From positions 2,976,001 to 3,040,000 of the forward strand of contig NC_077225.1 in the NCBI RefSeq assembly GCF_024763615.1: DNA of 64,000 bases, written 5' to 3'. Positions within the stretch are counted from its first letter, which is position 1. Each line of letters opens with the position of its first letter. The position numbers and the translations under genes were made by a program. This document shows positions 22,055-31,532 of this stretch, one piece after another. The notes below the pieces were generated by a model, which ran no database searches, had not been told where the DNA came from, and was given only the letters and a program-made list of their open reading frames with translations. This DNA comes from Phlebotomus papatasi. Lineage: Eukaryota > Arthropoda > Insecta > Diptera > Psychodidae.

Positions 22055-23647
22055 TTAAAGTTGTCCTGCCGACCTCATCTCGTTTTCCTGATCCTGTTCG
22101 ATATTTTCATGCCTTCCTTCGTCTGTAGTAAACATTGCAGTGGAATTGAAATCCCCACCCCGTGGATTAAAGATCGTGGTTTCATTATGGTTAAGGGTTT
22201 GGTTAGATGATCGGTTGAAGGAATTGTTGCGATTCGTGTTATTAGAACTCTGATTTGTATTATTGAATGATCGATTTCCAAACGAATTTTGTCTGGGCGG
22301 AATGTATTGTGAATTGTTTCGATTAGCGTTTTGTTGGATATTCGTGGAAGTAGTATTATTACTGTTATTAAACGAATTATGTCCTCGATTAAAAGTTTGA
22401 TTGTTTGTATTGTTAAATCTGTTGGACGTATTGTTAGATTGTGTTGCATTCGTGGTATTTCTATCATTACTCGATTGATTTGCACTTCTGTCATCGTTAT
22501 AAAAAGTAAATGATTTCAGTCTATTTTCAGCAAACAGGACAGCAGATGTAATATTAGGGAAAGTCTTTGCCATGAGTAAAATTCTTGTGTCATTGTTTCT
22601 AATCGAATTGGCAAATACATCTATGGCCATTCTAGTATTATTGTCCTTAAGGGATGTGGGAAGACTACCACTAAACTGAGATGCATATGCACTATTTAAA
22701 ATTTGAAGTCCTTCTTCAACTCTCTTCCCAAATTCTTTAATATTTTCTTTAGGGCGCATAGAAATTTTCTGTAGTGCAAGAATAGCATCACTAAGAGATA
22801 CTTCTGGGGTAATTACAGATAGAAGAGCATCTTTGAATTCATAAAATGTGTTAAATGTTTGCCCTCTTATATATGAATACATTTCAGGACTTAATTTAAA
22901 TGACAAAAGTCTTATGAATTCCCGATCTTTAGAAAAATCTTCTGTCTTAAAAAATTCCTCATATAAATTATCGGCCAGGGATATAAATTGGGAAGCTGTG
23001 TTGTACTTACATGTACACTTTGGTACATCTTTGAAGATGCCACTGAATGAAACGACGCTCATGTTGTCAGATTTTGGTGGCTGAGTTGGCGATGTAGGAT
23101 TCTTTGTAGTGTTCGACGGTGGAGGTGGTGGTGGAGTTGTCGGAGGTTTAATAAGGCTGCGTTTGGATGCTGGTGATGTCTTTCGCTGAAATACAGGCGC
23201 TTCGATGACTGAAGAATTGGAGCCTGAAGAGTTGCAAGAAGTTTCCGAACTCGTTGATTGGCTTTTCTGCTGAGAAGTATTCTGTACTGCTTCTGGAGTA
23301 ATAGAAGCTAGAGGCAGTGCGTTAATCTGCTCTATTATAGATGTTACTCCGAGAAGAGATGCTGATGATCTATCAGGTGTAGTTGATGAAAAAAGAATTT
23401 TGCGTGGTCCAACTGGTGAATACTGGATTTTACTGCTTTTCTTGAATACTGAGTCGTCTAGTTGTAAATCATTTGGGAAAGTCTGGATACTGGATGATTC
23501 TGCAAGCTGGTCTTCTTCTTCTTGTTTGTTTCTGGTGACTGTCTCAGTAGCTTTTGGCAAATCCGATGCTGATTTTGGGCGTATCTTCTTTACAGGGTTC
23601 ACTTTTATCACTTTTTCACGCAAGTGGAAACTTGTTCTATTATTCAT
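22055..23647 (-). CDS. gag: Element B Gag
   Basis: 530 residues from ATG 23647, about 60 nt after the primer site. The N-terminal 170 residues are basic, then S/T/Q-rich with a run of prolines (TPPPPPPSN). The middle (about 200-370) is helical and capsid-like (FKDALLSVITPEVSLSDAIL, KENIKEFGKRVEEGLQIL). The C-terminus is extremely asparagine-rich with interspersed arginines and no CCHC knuckle, as is common in errantiviral Gag. The frame is intact. Confidence 0.8.
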   Translation of the reverse strand: MNNRTSFHLREKVIKVNPVKKIRPKSASDLPKATETVTRNKQEEEDQLAESSSIQTFPNDLQLDDSVFKKSSKIQYSPVGPRKILFSSTTPDRSSASLLGVTSIIEQINALPLASITPEAVQNTSQQKSQSTSSETSCNSSGSNSSVIEAPVFQRKTSPASKRSLIKPPTTPPPPPPSNTTKNPTSPTQPPKSDNMSVVSFSGIFKDVPKCTCKYNTASQFISLADNLYEEFFKTEDFSKDREFIRLLSFKLSPEMYSYIRGQTFNTFYEFKDALLSVITPEVSLSDAILALQKISMRPKENIKEFGKRVEEGLQILNSAYASQFSGSLPTSLKDNNTRMAIDVFANSIRNNDTRILLMAKTFPNITSAVLFAENRLKSFTFYNDDRSANQSSNDRNTTNATQSNNTSNRFNNTNNQTFNRGHNSFNNSNNTTSTNIQQNANRNNSQYIPPRQNSFGNRSFNNTNQSSNNTNRNNSFNRSSNQTLNHNETTIFNPRGGDFNSTAMFTTDEGRHENIEQDQENEMRSAGQL

Positions 23648-23706
23648 TTATATTTTAAATTGCACTTTTCAATTGATTTTCACTTGGGTTTTCACGACGT
23701 GTTTAA

Positions 23707-23721
23707 CCACTTCTGACACCA
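23707..23721 (-). promoter_or_regulatory. Element B primer-binding site for tRNA-Leu
   Basis: The plus strand reads CCACTTCTGACACCA, the last 12 bases plus CCA of tRNA-Leu, the same primer as element A but matching over 15 nt. Four bases separate it from the 5' LTR. Confidence 0.85.
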
Positions 23722-23725
23722 AATA

Positions 23726-23956
23726 TGTTGTGGACACACAAATTAAAATACTTTTAAGTATTCACTGTTGTTTATTGTGCGACAGTTCCAAGACAATTCC
23801 GCTGAATCGAGCGGTTCATACAATTTTTATTACATTTTAATGACCTAATTATACAATATTTAAGAAGTGTGGTAAAATATAAATAGTAAATATAAATAGG
23901 AACTAAGGAATGAATGATTTAATGATTTTACAAATAGGAAGAAGTGTTTCACAACA
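23726..23956 (-). repeat. Element B 5' LTR
   Basis: 231 bp, TGTTGTGGACAC...TTTCACAACA on the plus strand. The 3' copy is split by element A but otherwise differs at about one base. ATAT follows at 23957-23960. Confidence 0.95.
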
Positions 23957-24000
23957 ATATGTTACATTTGTTAATTAAAAAAAAATAATGATATGATTAC

Positions 24001-24816
24001 CTATAATCCACAGAAGCCAGCAAAACCGTGGAATACCACCCTATATAGTTATAATAATCAGTCTTTTCATTATCAGGCACTGTCACCTCAATGTGGCACC
24101 CATCTAAAAAATAATAAAATTATGTAATTTACAAGGAAATAGAAAAATATTTTATTTTTTACCAACTGCTCCATACGTTTGTGGAAAGCCCCAAAGACGC
24201 TCAAAACCACTCGTAATTTCCAAGATTTTTTCTTCAGTAGCAGGATAAAAATTTAAATATTCTCTCTCGAAAGCCTCAACCACCGCATAACAAAAATCCA
24301 GGAAAATTTCTCCAGCTGTCGTTCTCCCTACACCAAAGAGACTTGCAATTATTCTATTTTCAGCACAAGTTCCCAGGGTGTATAAGCTGATGGAAATCCT
24401 TTTCTCTACGGAAATAGCTTTCCGGAACTTCGTATCTGCCCGCATAATATGTCTTCGGAGCCGATTGACCAAGAAGTCGAATGTTTCTCGTGTGACGCGA
24501 AACTCAGCCTGGAATCTCTCATTACTAAAAGTCTGAGCATCTACCTCCCAGAATTCAGATGAACGGGGCTACAAAAATGAAAAATATTACCATTAGATTA
24601 AGTCTTATTAAATTAATTCTAAATACAAACCAAAATCCAGATATTGCGGCATTTTCCAGGGGTCATGATCATCATAAGAACGGCTGTGAGGTACATAGCG
24701 CGTTTTCTCGCTGCGTCAGAAATTTTCCTCTTTCTCATGGCACACCTTTGAAGTCTTTTCACTTCACTCGACATTCCCCAAATTTGGTGGAGTGCGAGTT
24801 TCATTTCACGATTCAT
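24001..24816 (-). pseudogene. PIF/Harbinger-type transposase, three exons visible, 3' part missing
   Basis: DDE transposase of the HARBI1/PIF family. Exon 1 is 24631-24816 (ATG 24816), exon 2 is 24163-24568, exon 3 is 24001-24103. Intron 1 (24569-24630, 62 nt) and intron 2 (24104-24162, 59 nt) both have GT...AG ends and pyrimidine-rich acceptors; joining them keeps the frame through family motifs: helix-turn-helix-like FGVGRTTAGEIFLDF in exon 2, and the first catalytic aspartate in GAVDGCHIEV, which is created across intron 2. Exon 3 also has the family motif DYYNYIGWYSTVLLASVD and ends at AG|GTAATC, a third donor. The B provirus is inserted in that third intron. The second D, the E and the C-terminus are not visible. 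Confidence 0.82.
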
Positions 24817-25064
24817 ATTTTACGCTTTAAATTTATTTACTAATCCACTGTCCACAGACAAAATATTTCGTCAATCAGTCTCTAAACTGTTTTTTAAAAC
24901 TGTTGACATTTAAAGTGGTTCAGCAAAAAGAACTTTGAAAGGATTCAAATTCTCCAAAAAACATTTGTATTGTTTTAAAGCCCGTTTGTAGTGTGTCAGG
25001 AACTGACTTGGCTATGAACGAGCTTAGTCGTTTCTGGACTTTAGCCGTAAGTGTGTCCAGGGCA
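24817..25064 (-). mobile_element. Probable 5' terminal region of the PIF/Harbinger element
   Basis: Between the transposase start and decayed BEL/Pao coding sequence that ends abruptly near 25065. On the minus strand the boundary reads TCTAA then TGCCCTGGACACAC; TAA is a typical 3-bp Harbinger target, and a related GACACACT motif repeats about 65 bp inside. The other terminus is not in the window, so the terminal repeat cannot be confirmed. No other gene is visible. Confidence 0.45.
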
Positions 25065-25745
25065 TTAGACTGATAGTTCTCCCTGAACTCGCTTAGCTGG
25101 TTGGCACTCCTTAATGAAACGCAAGCAGTATGCTGTTATCCTTACTGTTTTTTGTGAGGGAATCATATTTGTTAAGAAGTTCTGGCTGTGGTACATGAAC
25201 CTCCGGAATATTTTCCTCACTGAAGTATGCATATGGAATTGATGGACCTGCTGCCCATAATGACAGCGAATGCGTAGCTCCTTGAGCTTTTGCAATAATC
25301 GCGTCCATTTCCTGCAAGAATTCATATTCCTTCTCTGGCCAGGATTCCTCAGGTCGGCGGAGCCAAGACCGTCCAGCCCACCAAAGTTCTGAGTGTCTCA
25401 GTTTAGAAGGACAGATATCTCTCGAGACTAAGTCTGCTGGGTTTTCAGCAGTTTCAACATATTTCCAAATATTTCTATCAGTAAGTTCATGAATTTTTGA
25501 GACGCGGTGTGCTACATAGGTCTCCCATTCACCTGGATCCTTTGCAATCCACGCTAAAGTAATCTGAGAATCTGACCAGAGCCAGAGCCAGAAGTGTAAT
25601 CTTGTATTTGCCGTTGTGAATTATTTTTGTGTACACAACTGCACCATAGGCTTTTTCAGATGCATCTGAAAATCCAAGCAATTGTACTTCAGCGCCTGGT
25701 GAATACATTGAATACCGTGGAATTTTAATTTTTTCGATTTACAGT
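25065..25745 (-). pseudogene. Element E RNase H and connection to integrase
   Basis: Fragments in at least three phases. LLGFSDASEKAYGAVVYTK (25622-25685 region) marks the RNase H aspartate, WIAKDPGEWE and AENPADLVSRD follow, then the linker FLQEMDAIIAKAQGAT. After a frameshift near 25150, ITAYCLRFIKEC, a conserved BEL linker, runs to 25068 where homology stops. This segment contains no intact gene. Confidence 0.75.
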
Positions 25746-26718
25746 AACATTTTGATAAAATCCGTCCAATCCTTCTGAATGTCCATTGGAAGAATTGTAT
25801 CCCAATGCAGCTTTCGCTCAGTTTTTTGCTTTTCTTTTTTTGACATTTCCATGCTCTTTGCATGATGAGCTTTGGTCTCAATAAAACTGGACCAATCCAA
25901 CTAACTGGATCAAGAATGGAAGCGAGGTCCGAAAGGAGTTTTCTCTTCGTTAACTTTCCAGGAGATGGTGTTCTTACCTTGTACTGAAAATGATCAGTAT
26001 GCGGATGCCATCCAATTCCAAGTGTTTTGAGAGTGTCTGTATCGTTGAGATGCAAATATTTGGCTTCGATCTGTGTGTCGGATAAGTTAGTGAGCAAATC
26101 TGGAGAATTGCTTGTCCATTTTCGAAGATTCATGCCTCCTTTCTGAAGCAAACCAATCAACTGATTTTGCAATTCCTGAGCTTGCTCAACTGTATCAGCT
26201 CCCGTTATTACATCAACGTAAAAATCATTGAACGCCGCGACCGCCTGAGGAAATGCTTCTCCTTTATCTTTCGCAAGTTGAAATAAAACTTTTACAGAAA
26301 GGAAGGTGGCAGGAGCTGTGCCATAAGTAACAGTGTTTAATCTGTACTCTTTGACTGGGTCATTAGACGTGGGTCTCCATAAGATTCTCTGGAAATCCCT
26401 GTCCTCTTGTGCTATTTGAATTTGCCTAAACATCTTTTCGACGTCGGCAGTGTAAACGAATCTATGTTTGCGCCATCGGATTATGATGTGACTCAAATCA
26501 TCTTGAAGTTTTGGACCAGCATATAAAATGCAATTTAAGCTCACACCAGTGTTTGTTTTGAATGACGCATCAAACACTACCCGCGTTTTTGTAGTGGAGC
26601 TGTCCTGCTTGAATACAGCGTGATGGGGTAGATAATATTTACCTCCATCCCTTGAAGCAACTGTCATGTGTCCCAAAGCAATGTATTCTTCCATGAAACT
26701 GCTATATTCCTTCCGCAA
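25746..26718 (-). pseudogene. Element E reverse transcriptase with a one-residue deletion in YVDD
   Basis: BEL/Pao RT: KYYLPHHAVFKQDSSTTKTR, the DADVEKMF-like TADVEKMFRQI motif and RILWRP are conserved. The catalytic box reads FYVDVITGA (about 26200-26226), where FYVDDVITGA is expected, so one of two adjacent GAT codons is lost. The frame is separated from the upstream segment only by a TAG (26719-26721) and goes out of phase near 25745. Confidence 0.8.
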
Positions 26719-27298
26719 CTCCTAATTAGTCGCAAATTTATTTTCGAGATGTACCAAACGAGCCATAGCTTGTTTCCGGGAATCACCCAACTTTGATGTA
26801 TCATCCTCAAATGGTAGCTTCACTTCATAGCGTCCATCCTGAGTCCTAGTATGGGTTTCAGCGAAGTGTTTTTCACAATGATGGATAATTTTCTTATTTG
26901 ACTTTTTAGTTTGATCCATTTCCCAAAATGCTCTTAGCTGCTCATCGATTTCTGCCATAGTAATCATACTTATGGCCTTTCTTTCCGATGAGTTCCTGTT
27001 AGTGGGAGTTGTTCCTGTAAGGATCCACCCTAATTCGGTATTCTGAGCGCATAGGAGTTTATTTTTCTTTACACCCTCTTTGAGAATTGTCGCGTAAATT
27101 TGAGAACCCAGGATTAAGTCAATTGGTCCACTAGTCATGAACGTAGGATCAGCCATCATTACATTTCCAATCTTCAGCCCTTTGTAAGAAGAAGATTCAA
27201 TGTTTCTTTGGGGTAGAAGCCCCGTGAGAGACGAAAATACTAGAGCTTGAGCATCTAGTTGAAAGGTTGAGGGAAATCTGGGTGCAACTTGTATGCGT
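26719..27298 (-). pseudogene. Element E protease C-terminal half and start of RT domain
   Basis: After D2 the frame resumes with a stretch typical of the BEL protease domain (ALVFSSLTGLLPQRNI, then GPIDLILGSQIYATIL and TELGWILTG). It ends in the conserved Pol linker with DGRYEVKLPF before the TAG at 26719-26721. The frame upstream of D2 does not rejoin exactly in phase, so an extra 1- or 2-base change exists at or near the insertion. Confidence 0.75.
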
Positions 27299-29118
27299 AT
27301 TAGGTGAGATTCTTAACAATCTCACCTACTATAATCCTAACAAAATTTCATGTCCTCCGATCGCGCTCAAACTTGGCCAAAATGTGTTTCGCCACTTCCT
27401 GATCACGAATATATGGGGGGCTAAGTTACGTTCCCGGCCGGCCGGCCGGCCGCTCTTTGGAGCTTAATAGCTCCTAAACTAAAAAAGATATCGACTTGCG
27501 GTTTTCGGCAAAGGTTAAATATCGTATGAAAATTGCAACATGGTGCATTGACCCCCACCCCCCATCCCTCCTTCCAACATTTTGAAGACCCCCCTTTTTT
27601 TGTTTTCTCAATAGCTCCGCCCCTATGGCATCGAGCAGGCTCAAATTTTAGTATGTTATAGCTGGGCCTTAGAGCTTTCCATCAATACCAAACTTAAGGT
27701 CCCCCGACCCCCCTGACCCGAGCTATAAGGGTCCAAAAAAATTTTCTTAAAATGGCCATAACTCCGGTTATAATTGTCAGAATTTAAAAAATGAGGGCTT
27801 TTTGGAAAGCTCTCGTGAAATGCCACTTCCCCTTCTAACATCGCAAGTTCATAAAACCACCGCTAGGGGCGCTATTATTAAAAAGAAAATTTTTAAATCT
27901 TAAAAGTTAAATAACTCAAAAATTCCTTATGCAATCGGGCTGAAATTTTAGTATGTTGTAGCCGTTGATTATACCTATCAAACAAAAAAAACCTTAAGTC
28001 GATCCATAACCCCTGACCCGAGCTATAAGGGGTCAAAGTTCGAACATTGACCGGCCTCTATCTCCGGTTCTAATTAACATATCGACATAAATTTTACCTT
28101 TTTGGTTTCGTCTCGATGAGCACTTTCAGATGGAAGTTCAAAAAGTCACCACAGGTGGCGCTGTGATAGCGTCAAAATTCATCGAAATTCAAAGTCACTT
28201 TTCTCAAAAACGGCATTGTGCAAGTTAATGAAATTTTAGTATGTTGTAGTCCAGTCTAGGACGTTTCCAAAATGGTGCAAATGTGCGCAGTGGTTAAAAC
28301 AGAACCGGAGATATGAGGGGTCAAAGTTCACAAAATTCAAAAAATCATATCTCCGGTTCTATGTGACCGATTTTGATGAATGAGGGCTTAAACGAAAGAT
28401 CTCACCAAATGCTACAACTTTCTAGAATATTTGAACTTCTTGGGACCAACACCAGGGGCGCCACAGTCAAAAAACGAATTTCAATATCACATAACCTCAA
28501 TTATCTCGACTGTCGCTGAACCGATTTTGATGATTACTTCGACATAATTGTAGAGGACATTAGTCTCTACATTTCGTCCATACATCATTTTCCGCTCAGA
28601 CTACGCTATCACTCCGATTTTGCCGTTTAAGTGTGAAAAAATTGATTTTTCCCATAATAACGCTTTGAAATCACTCAGATGCCAATTTGACTGCCTCTAC
28701 TCCACCAAGACACTTAAAATAGGGTTTTAAATGGAAAATCCCACAGAATACAACAATTCTTTGATATAGTTGAAGTTCAACAAATGACTACTTGGGGAAC
28801 TCTGGATGAAAAAACGAATTAAGAAACAAAAAACCTCGCTTATCTTGGCTTCTGAGTAATCGATGAGATCATGTTCTATGGAAAAATTATAGAGAACATT
28901 CTGGTCTACATTTCACCCATATAACACTTTTCTGTCAGTTCATCCAAATCCTTGATATTTTGGTTTAAATACAAAATTTGTATAATTTCACGAATTTTAT
29001 TCAAGATAACTGAATGGCGTCTCCCTACTTCAGCATCAAATCGAATTTGCATGCACTCCGAGTTAGCTCACGTTAAGAATCTCACCTACATAAGCCGGTT
29101 AGGATTATCTGTCCCTTT
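27299..29118. mobile_element. Element D2: second copy of the 1.8-kb non-coding element, opposite orientation
   Basis: Reverse complement of D1 with scattered differences. It splits the protease region of element E. Flanks share only ATGC (27292-27295 and 29120-29123) and no 7-bp repeat, so its duplication has decayed or differs. The palindromic end is at about 27301-27326. Since E is older than B, while D1 and D2 are similar, D2 need not be older than D1. Confidence 0.8.
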
Positions 29119-30295
29119 GATGCTTAGAAACACCCGCATTAGCACCACCAATTCCTCTGACTGGCGAATTATTTTTTTCTCGTGGAAGAGAGAGTTCTCT
29201 TTCAGAGATAAATGTATCCCCAGACCCTGTGTCTATAAGTGCTCGGAATAAAGTCCAATTGCCTCCAATAGCGTTTACTTTGACTAAGGCAGTGGGAAAT
29301 AGAGGTGATCCTGATGATGAATGCGACACAACATGTTGTTCCTCTTCTTCTTCTTCTTCTTCAGCATCTTCTATTGACAAGGTCAAGGCATTTGTGCTCT
29401 TATTAGAGCCATCTGAAGCTGATTTGTCTTCATTCTTCTCTTCGAAATGAAGGAGCGTATGATGTTCCTTGCCACATTGCTGGCATGTTCCCTTGCTTAC
29501 GCACTGCGCACTTTTCTTGTGTGACAGGCACTTTAAGCAAAATTTTAATTTTAAGGCTGTTTTACGCCTTTTAAATGTATTGAGCTCCAGGAACTTTGGA
29601 CACTTTGTAAGAATATGCGCTTCCTTACAGAGTGGACATGAAACTTTGCTGTTTGTGGCATGAAAAGCCTTTTTTGAAGTTTCCTTATTGTCCTTATTCG
29701 TTTTCTTGGCTTTGATATTGCTATCACCAGCCTTGAGTGTGTTCAGCACATGATGTCTTTTTAGCAGGAATGTTTGTAACTGCTGTGTTGTTGGAACGGC
29801 GGTGGGGTCAAGGATACTCTCCTCAAAGAGCCTCAAGGATTCTCCATCTAACTTTCTGATGATGATCCCAACTATTACGGGGTCCCAGTCTTCTACAGAA
29901 TAACCAAGACTTTTCATTCCCGCTGAGAAATCATTGATTTTATCATGAAGAGCAATTATATCCTTTGCATTTCTGAACTCTACCTTTTTTGAATCTAGTA
30001 GAATGTTCACATATTGAAATGTGACGCCCCTTTTGTTATCATACCGCTTTTTCAGCAGCTCTAATGCTGCTTGATAATGATCCCCTGTGGGGCTGAGATG
30101 AGCCACTACCCCTTTTGCCTCTCCCTCTAAATATGACAAGAGATAAGAAAATTTCTCTGTATCATGGAGACGAGGATCTTTATGGATGATATGGACGAAC
30201 ATCTCATAGAATGATTTCCATTCCGTAACTTGACCACTCAATTTACCAATTTTAATTGGTGGTAATTTCGGTCTTTGAGCTGCATGTGACCAAGT
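29119..30295 (-). pseudogene. Element E Gag C-terminal part, zinc knuckles and protease start
   Basis: DUF1759-type Gag (TEWKSFYEMFVHIIHKDPRL, AKGVVAHLSP) is followed by Cys/His clusters (CPLCKEAHILTKCP, CLKCLSHKKSAQC, CQQCGKEHHTLLHF). An acidic run of eight glutamates follows, then the protease active site RALIDTGSGDTFIS (about 29215-29260). The segment is in the same phase as the N-terminal Gag and separated from it by TAA 30296-30298. It is cut by D2 at 29119; the last few codons to 29105 are D2 sequence. Confidence 0.8.
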
Positions 30296-31057
30296 TTATT
30301 GATCATTGGCAGTCTGATTCCCAGGGAAATTAATGGGAAATTGTCCTTGCGGAGGAAATGGCATATAATAGTAACCACCTCCGTAAGGAATGCCTCCTTG
30401 ATAGCCAAAGGCTGAGGGAGGAAAAGTTGGTGGCATATTAGCCTGAGCAGGGTGGTTAAAATTCCATGGTAAGGTGCCCTGCGGAATATTATTCGCATTT
30501 GAGTGGTCTGAACTTTGAGTGAATGATCTAGAATTTGAAGATTCATTCTTGTCCGAGTGATTTTGCATTGTGGAATTCTGTTTTGGATACAGTATGTCAA
30601 GAAGCGATCTTGTATATTGAGCGCGAGATTTAGCATCATCATTAATTGAGGACGGTTTCTGCTTTGGAATGGTACCACCCTGTGAAATGGCCTGAGATGA
30701 AGGGAATGGATTCATGATTTCCTGTGGGGAATCCACCGATTCTGGATGAGTAACGGTATTTTGTTCTAAATTGGACAGCTCGCGAATTTTTGCATACATC
30801 GCGGCTGCTCCCTCCGTATAGAGTTTATTAGTCTCATGGTAAAGCCCTTTGGTGAAATACTCATGATTTTCATGCAATTTTTCTTCGAGTTGAGCATGTA
30901 TGAGTTCATAATCAACCCAATATGAATGCAATTTGTCCAGGCGCTTTTCTACAGTGTCTTTTGTGCGTCTCTGTCCCTCTTTCTTAAAATTGCCAATGCA
31001 TTTCTCGATCTCTTCAGCGCGATTCGCTGCATCAGCTAAAAGACCATCCGAGTCCAT
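30296..31057 (-). pseudogene. Element E Gag N-terminal part
   Basis: Starting at ATG 31057 (MDSDGLLADAANRAEEIEKC), it forms a long coiled-coil region, then a glycine, tyrosine and proline-rich stretch (YQGGIPYGGGYYYMPFPP) ending in NDQ and TAA at 30296. In the next codons the same frame continues into the Gag core, so the stop is a substitution. Confidence 0.75.
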
Positions 31058-31185
31058 AGTGCGCGCGAGAGAAAATATAAGTGAAGAAACTGCAGTGGAA
31101 TTTGTGAAGTGGACAAAAAAACCCAAGTGAAAAAGTGAATTAAGTGTTTTTTTTTTTGTTTATTGACCTTAGATCAATTTGCCAA

Positions 31186-31532
31186 TTATTTCAACTGTTT
31201 GATTTTTTCGTTGATCTCCTTCAGCTGTTCCTCAATGATGCGAATTGCTCGCCTTTGACGTCGAGCACGGACCTTTTCCCCCCTCTGCAGCGCCTATTTG
31301 GTCTTTGTGGCTTTCCAAAGAGCTCTTTCCTGGCACCGAGCTTCCTGTTCTTGTAGTCCTCGATCGTTATGGGACGAGGTCCTACTTTTGGATCTTTTAG
31401 GAGCTCTTCAAGTGTCGGCTTTTGCCGTGGAGCTGGATGAGCTTCTGGTGGCATCTGTGAGGGACCCTCTAGCAGTTTATATAAAGGGGTTTGAGGAGTC
31501 CTTTCGGCTTCTAAACGTCGATTTTTTCCCAC
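31186..31532 (-). pseudogene. Unrecognised small ORF upstream of element E gag, with one frameshift
   Basis: From ATG 31532, about 88 codons of a proline- and basic-rich protein (motifs PTLEELLKDPKVGPRPITIE and DYKNRKLGARKELFGKPQ) run into a GGGGGGAAAAGG tract (about 31262-31273). Beyond it the intended frame appears to shift: one of the other phases gives an uninterrupted RARRQRRAIRIIEEQLKEI...KQLK stretch, a basic coiled coil ending at TAA 31186-31188, whereas the unshifted frame gives low-quality sequence to 31221. I recognise no family. It may be a leader gene of element E or a captured host exon. The shift could be real, programmed or a homopolymer error. Confidence 0.45.

Larger units (their letters stand above)
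2013..23956 (-). mobile_element. Element B: errantivirus-like Ty3/Gypsy provirus with gag, pro, pol and env, carrying three nested insertions
   Basis: Two 231-bp LTRs bound the element: 23726-23956 (5') and 2013-2108 plus 7588-7722 (3', split by element A). It is flanked by ATAT at 2009-2012 and 23957-23960, a 4-bp target duplication. The minus-strand order is LTR, tRNA-Leu primer site, gag, protease, RT, RNase H, integrase, env, polypurine tract, LTR. The LTRs differ at about one position (7672 versus 23899), so the insertion is young. It is interrupted by A in the 3' LTR, C in pol and D1 in env, and has one nonsense codon in pol (20310-20312). The env gene and the 4-bp duplication fit the errantivirus branch; clade assignment is from domain content only. 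Confidence 0.93.
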
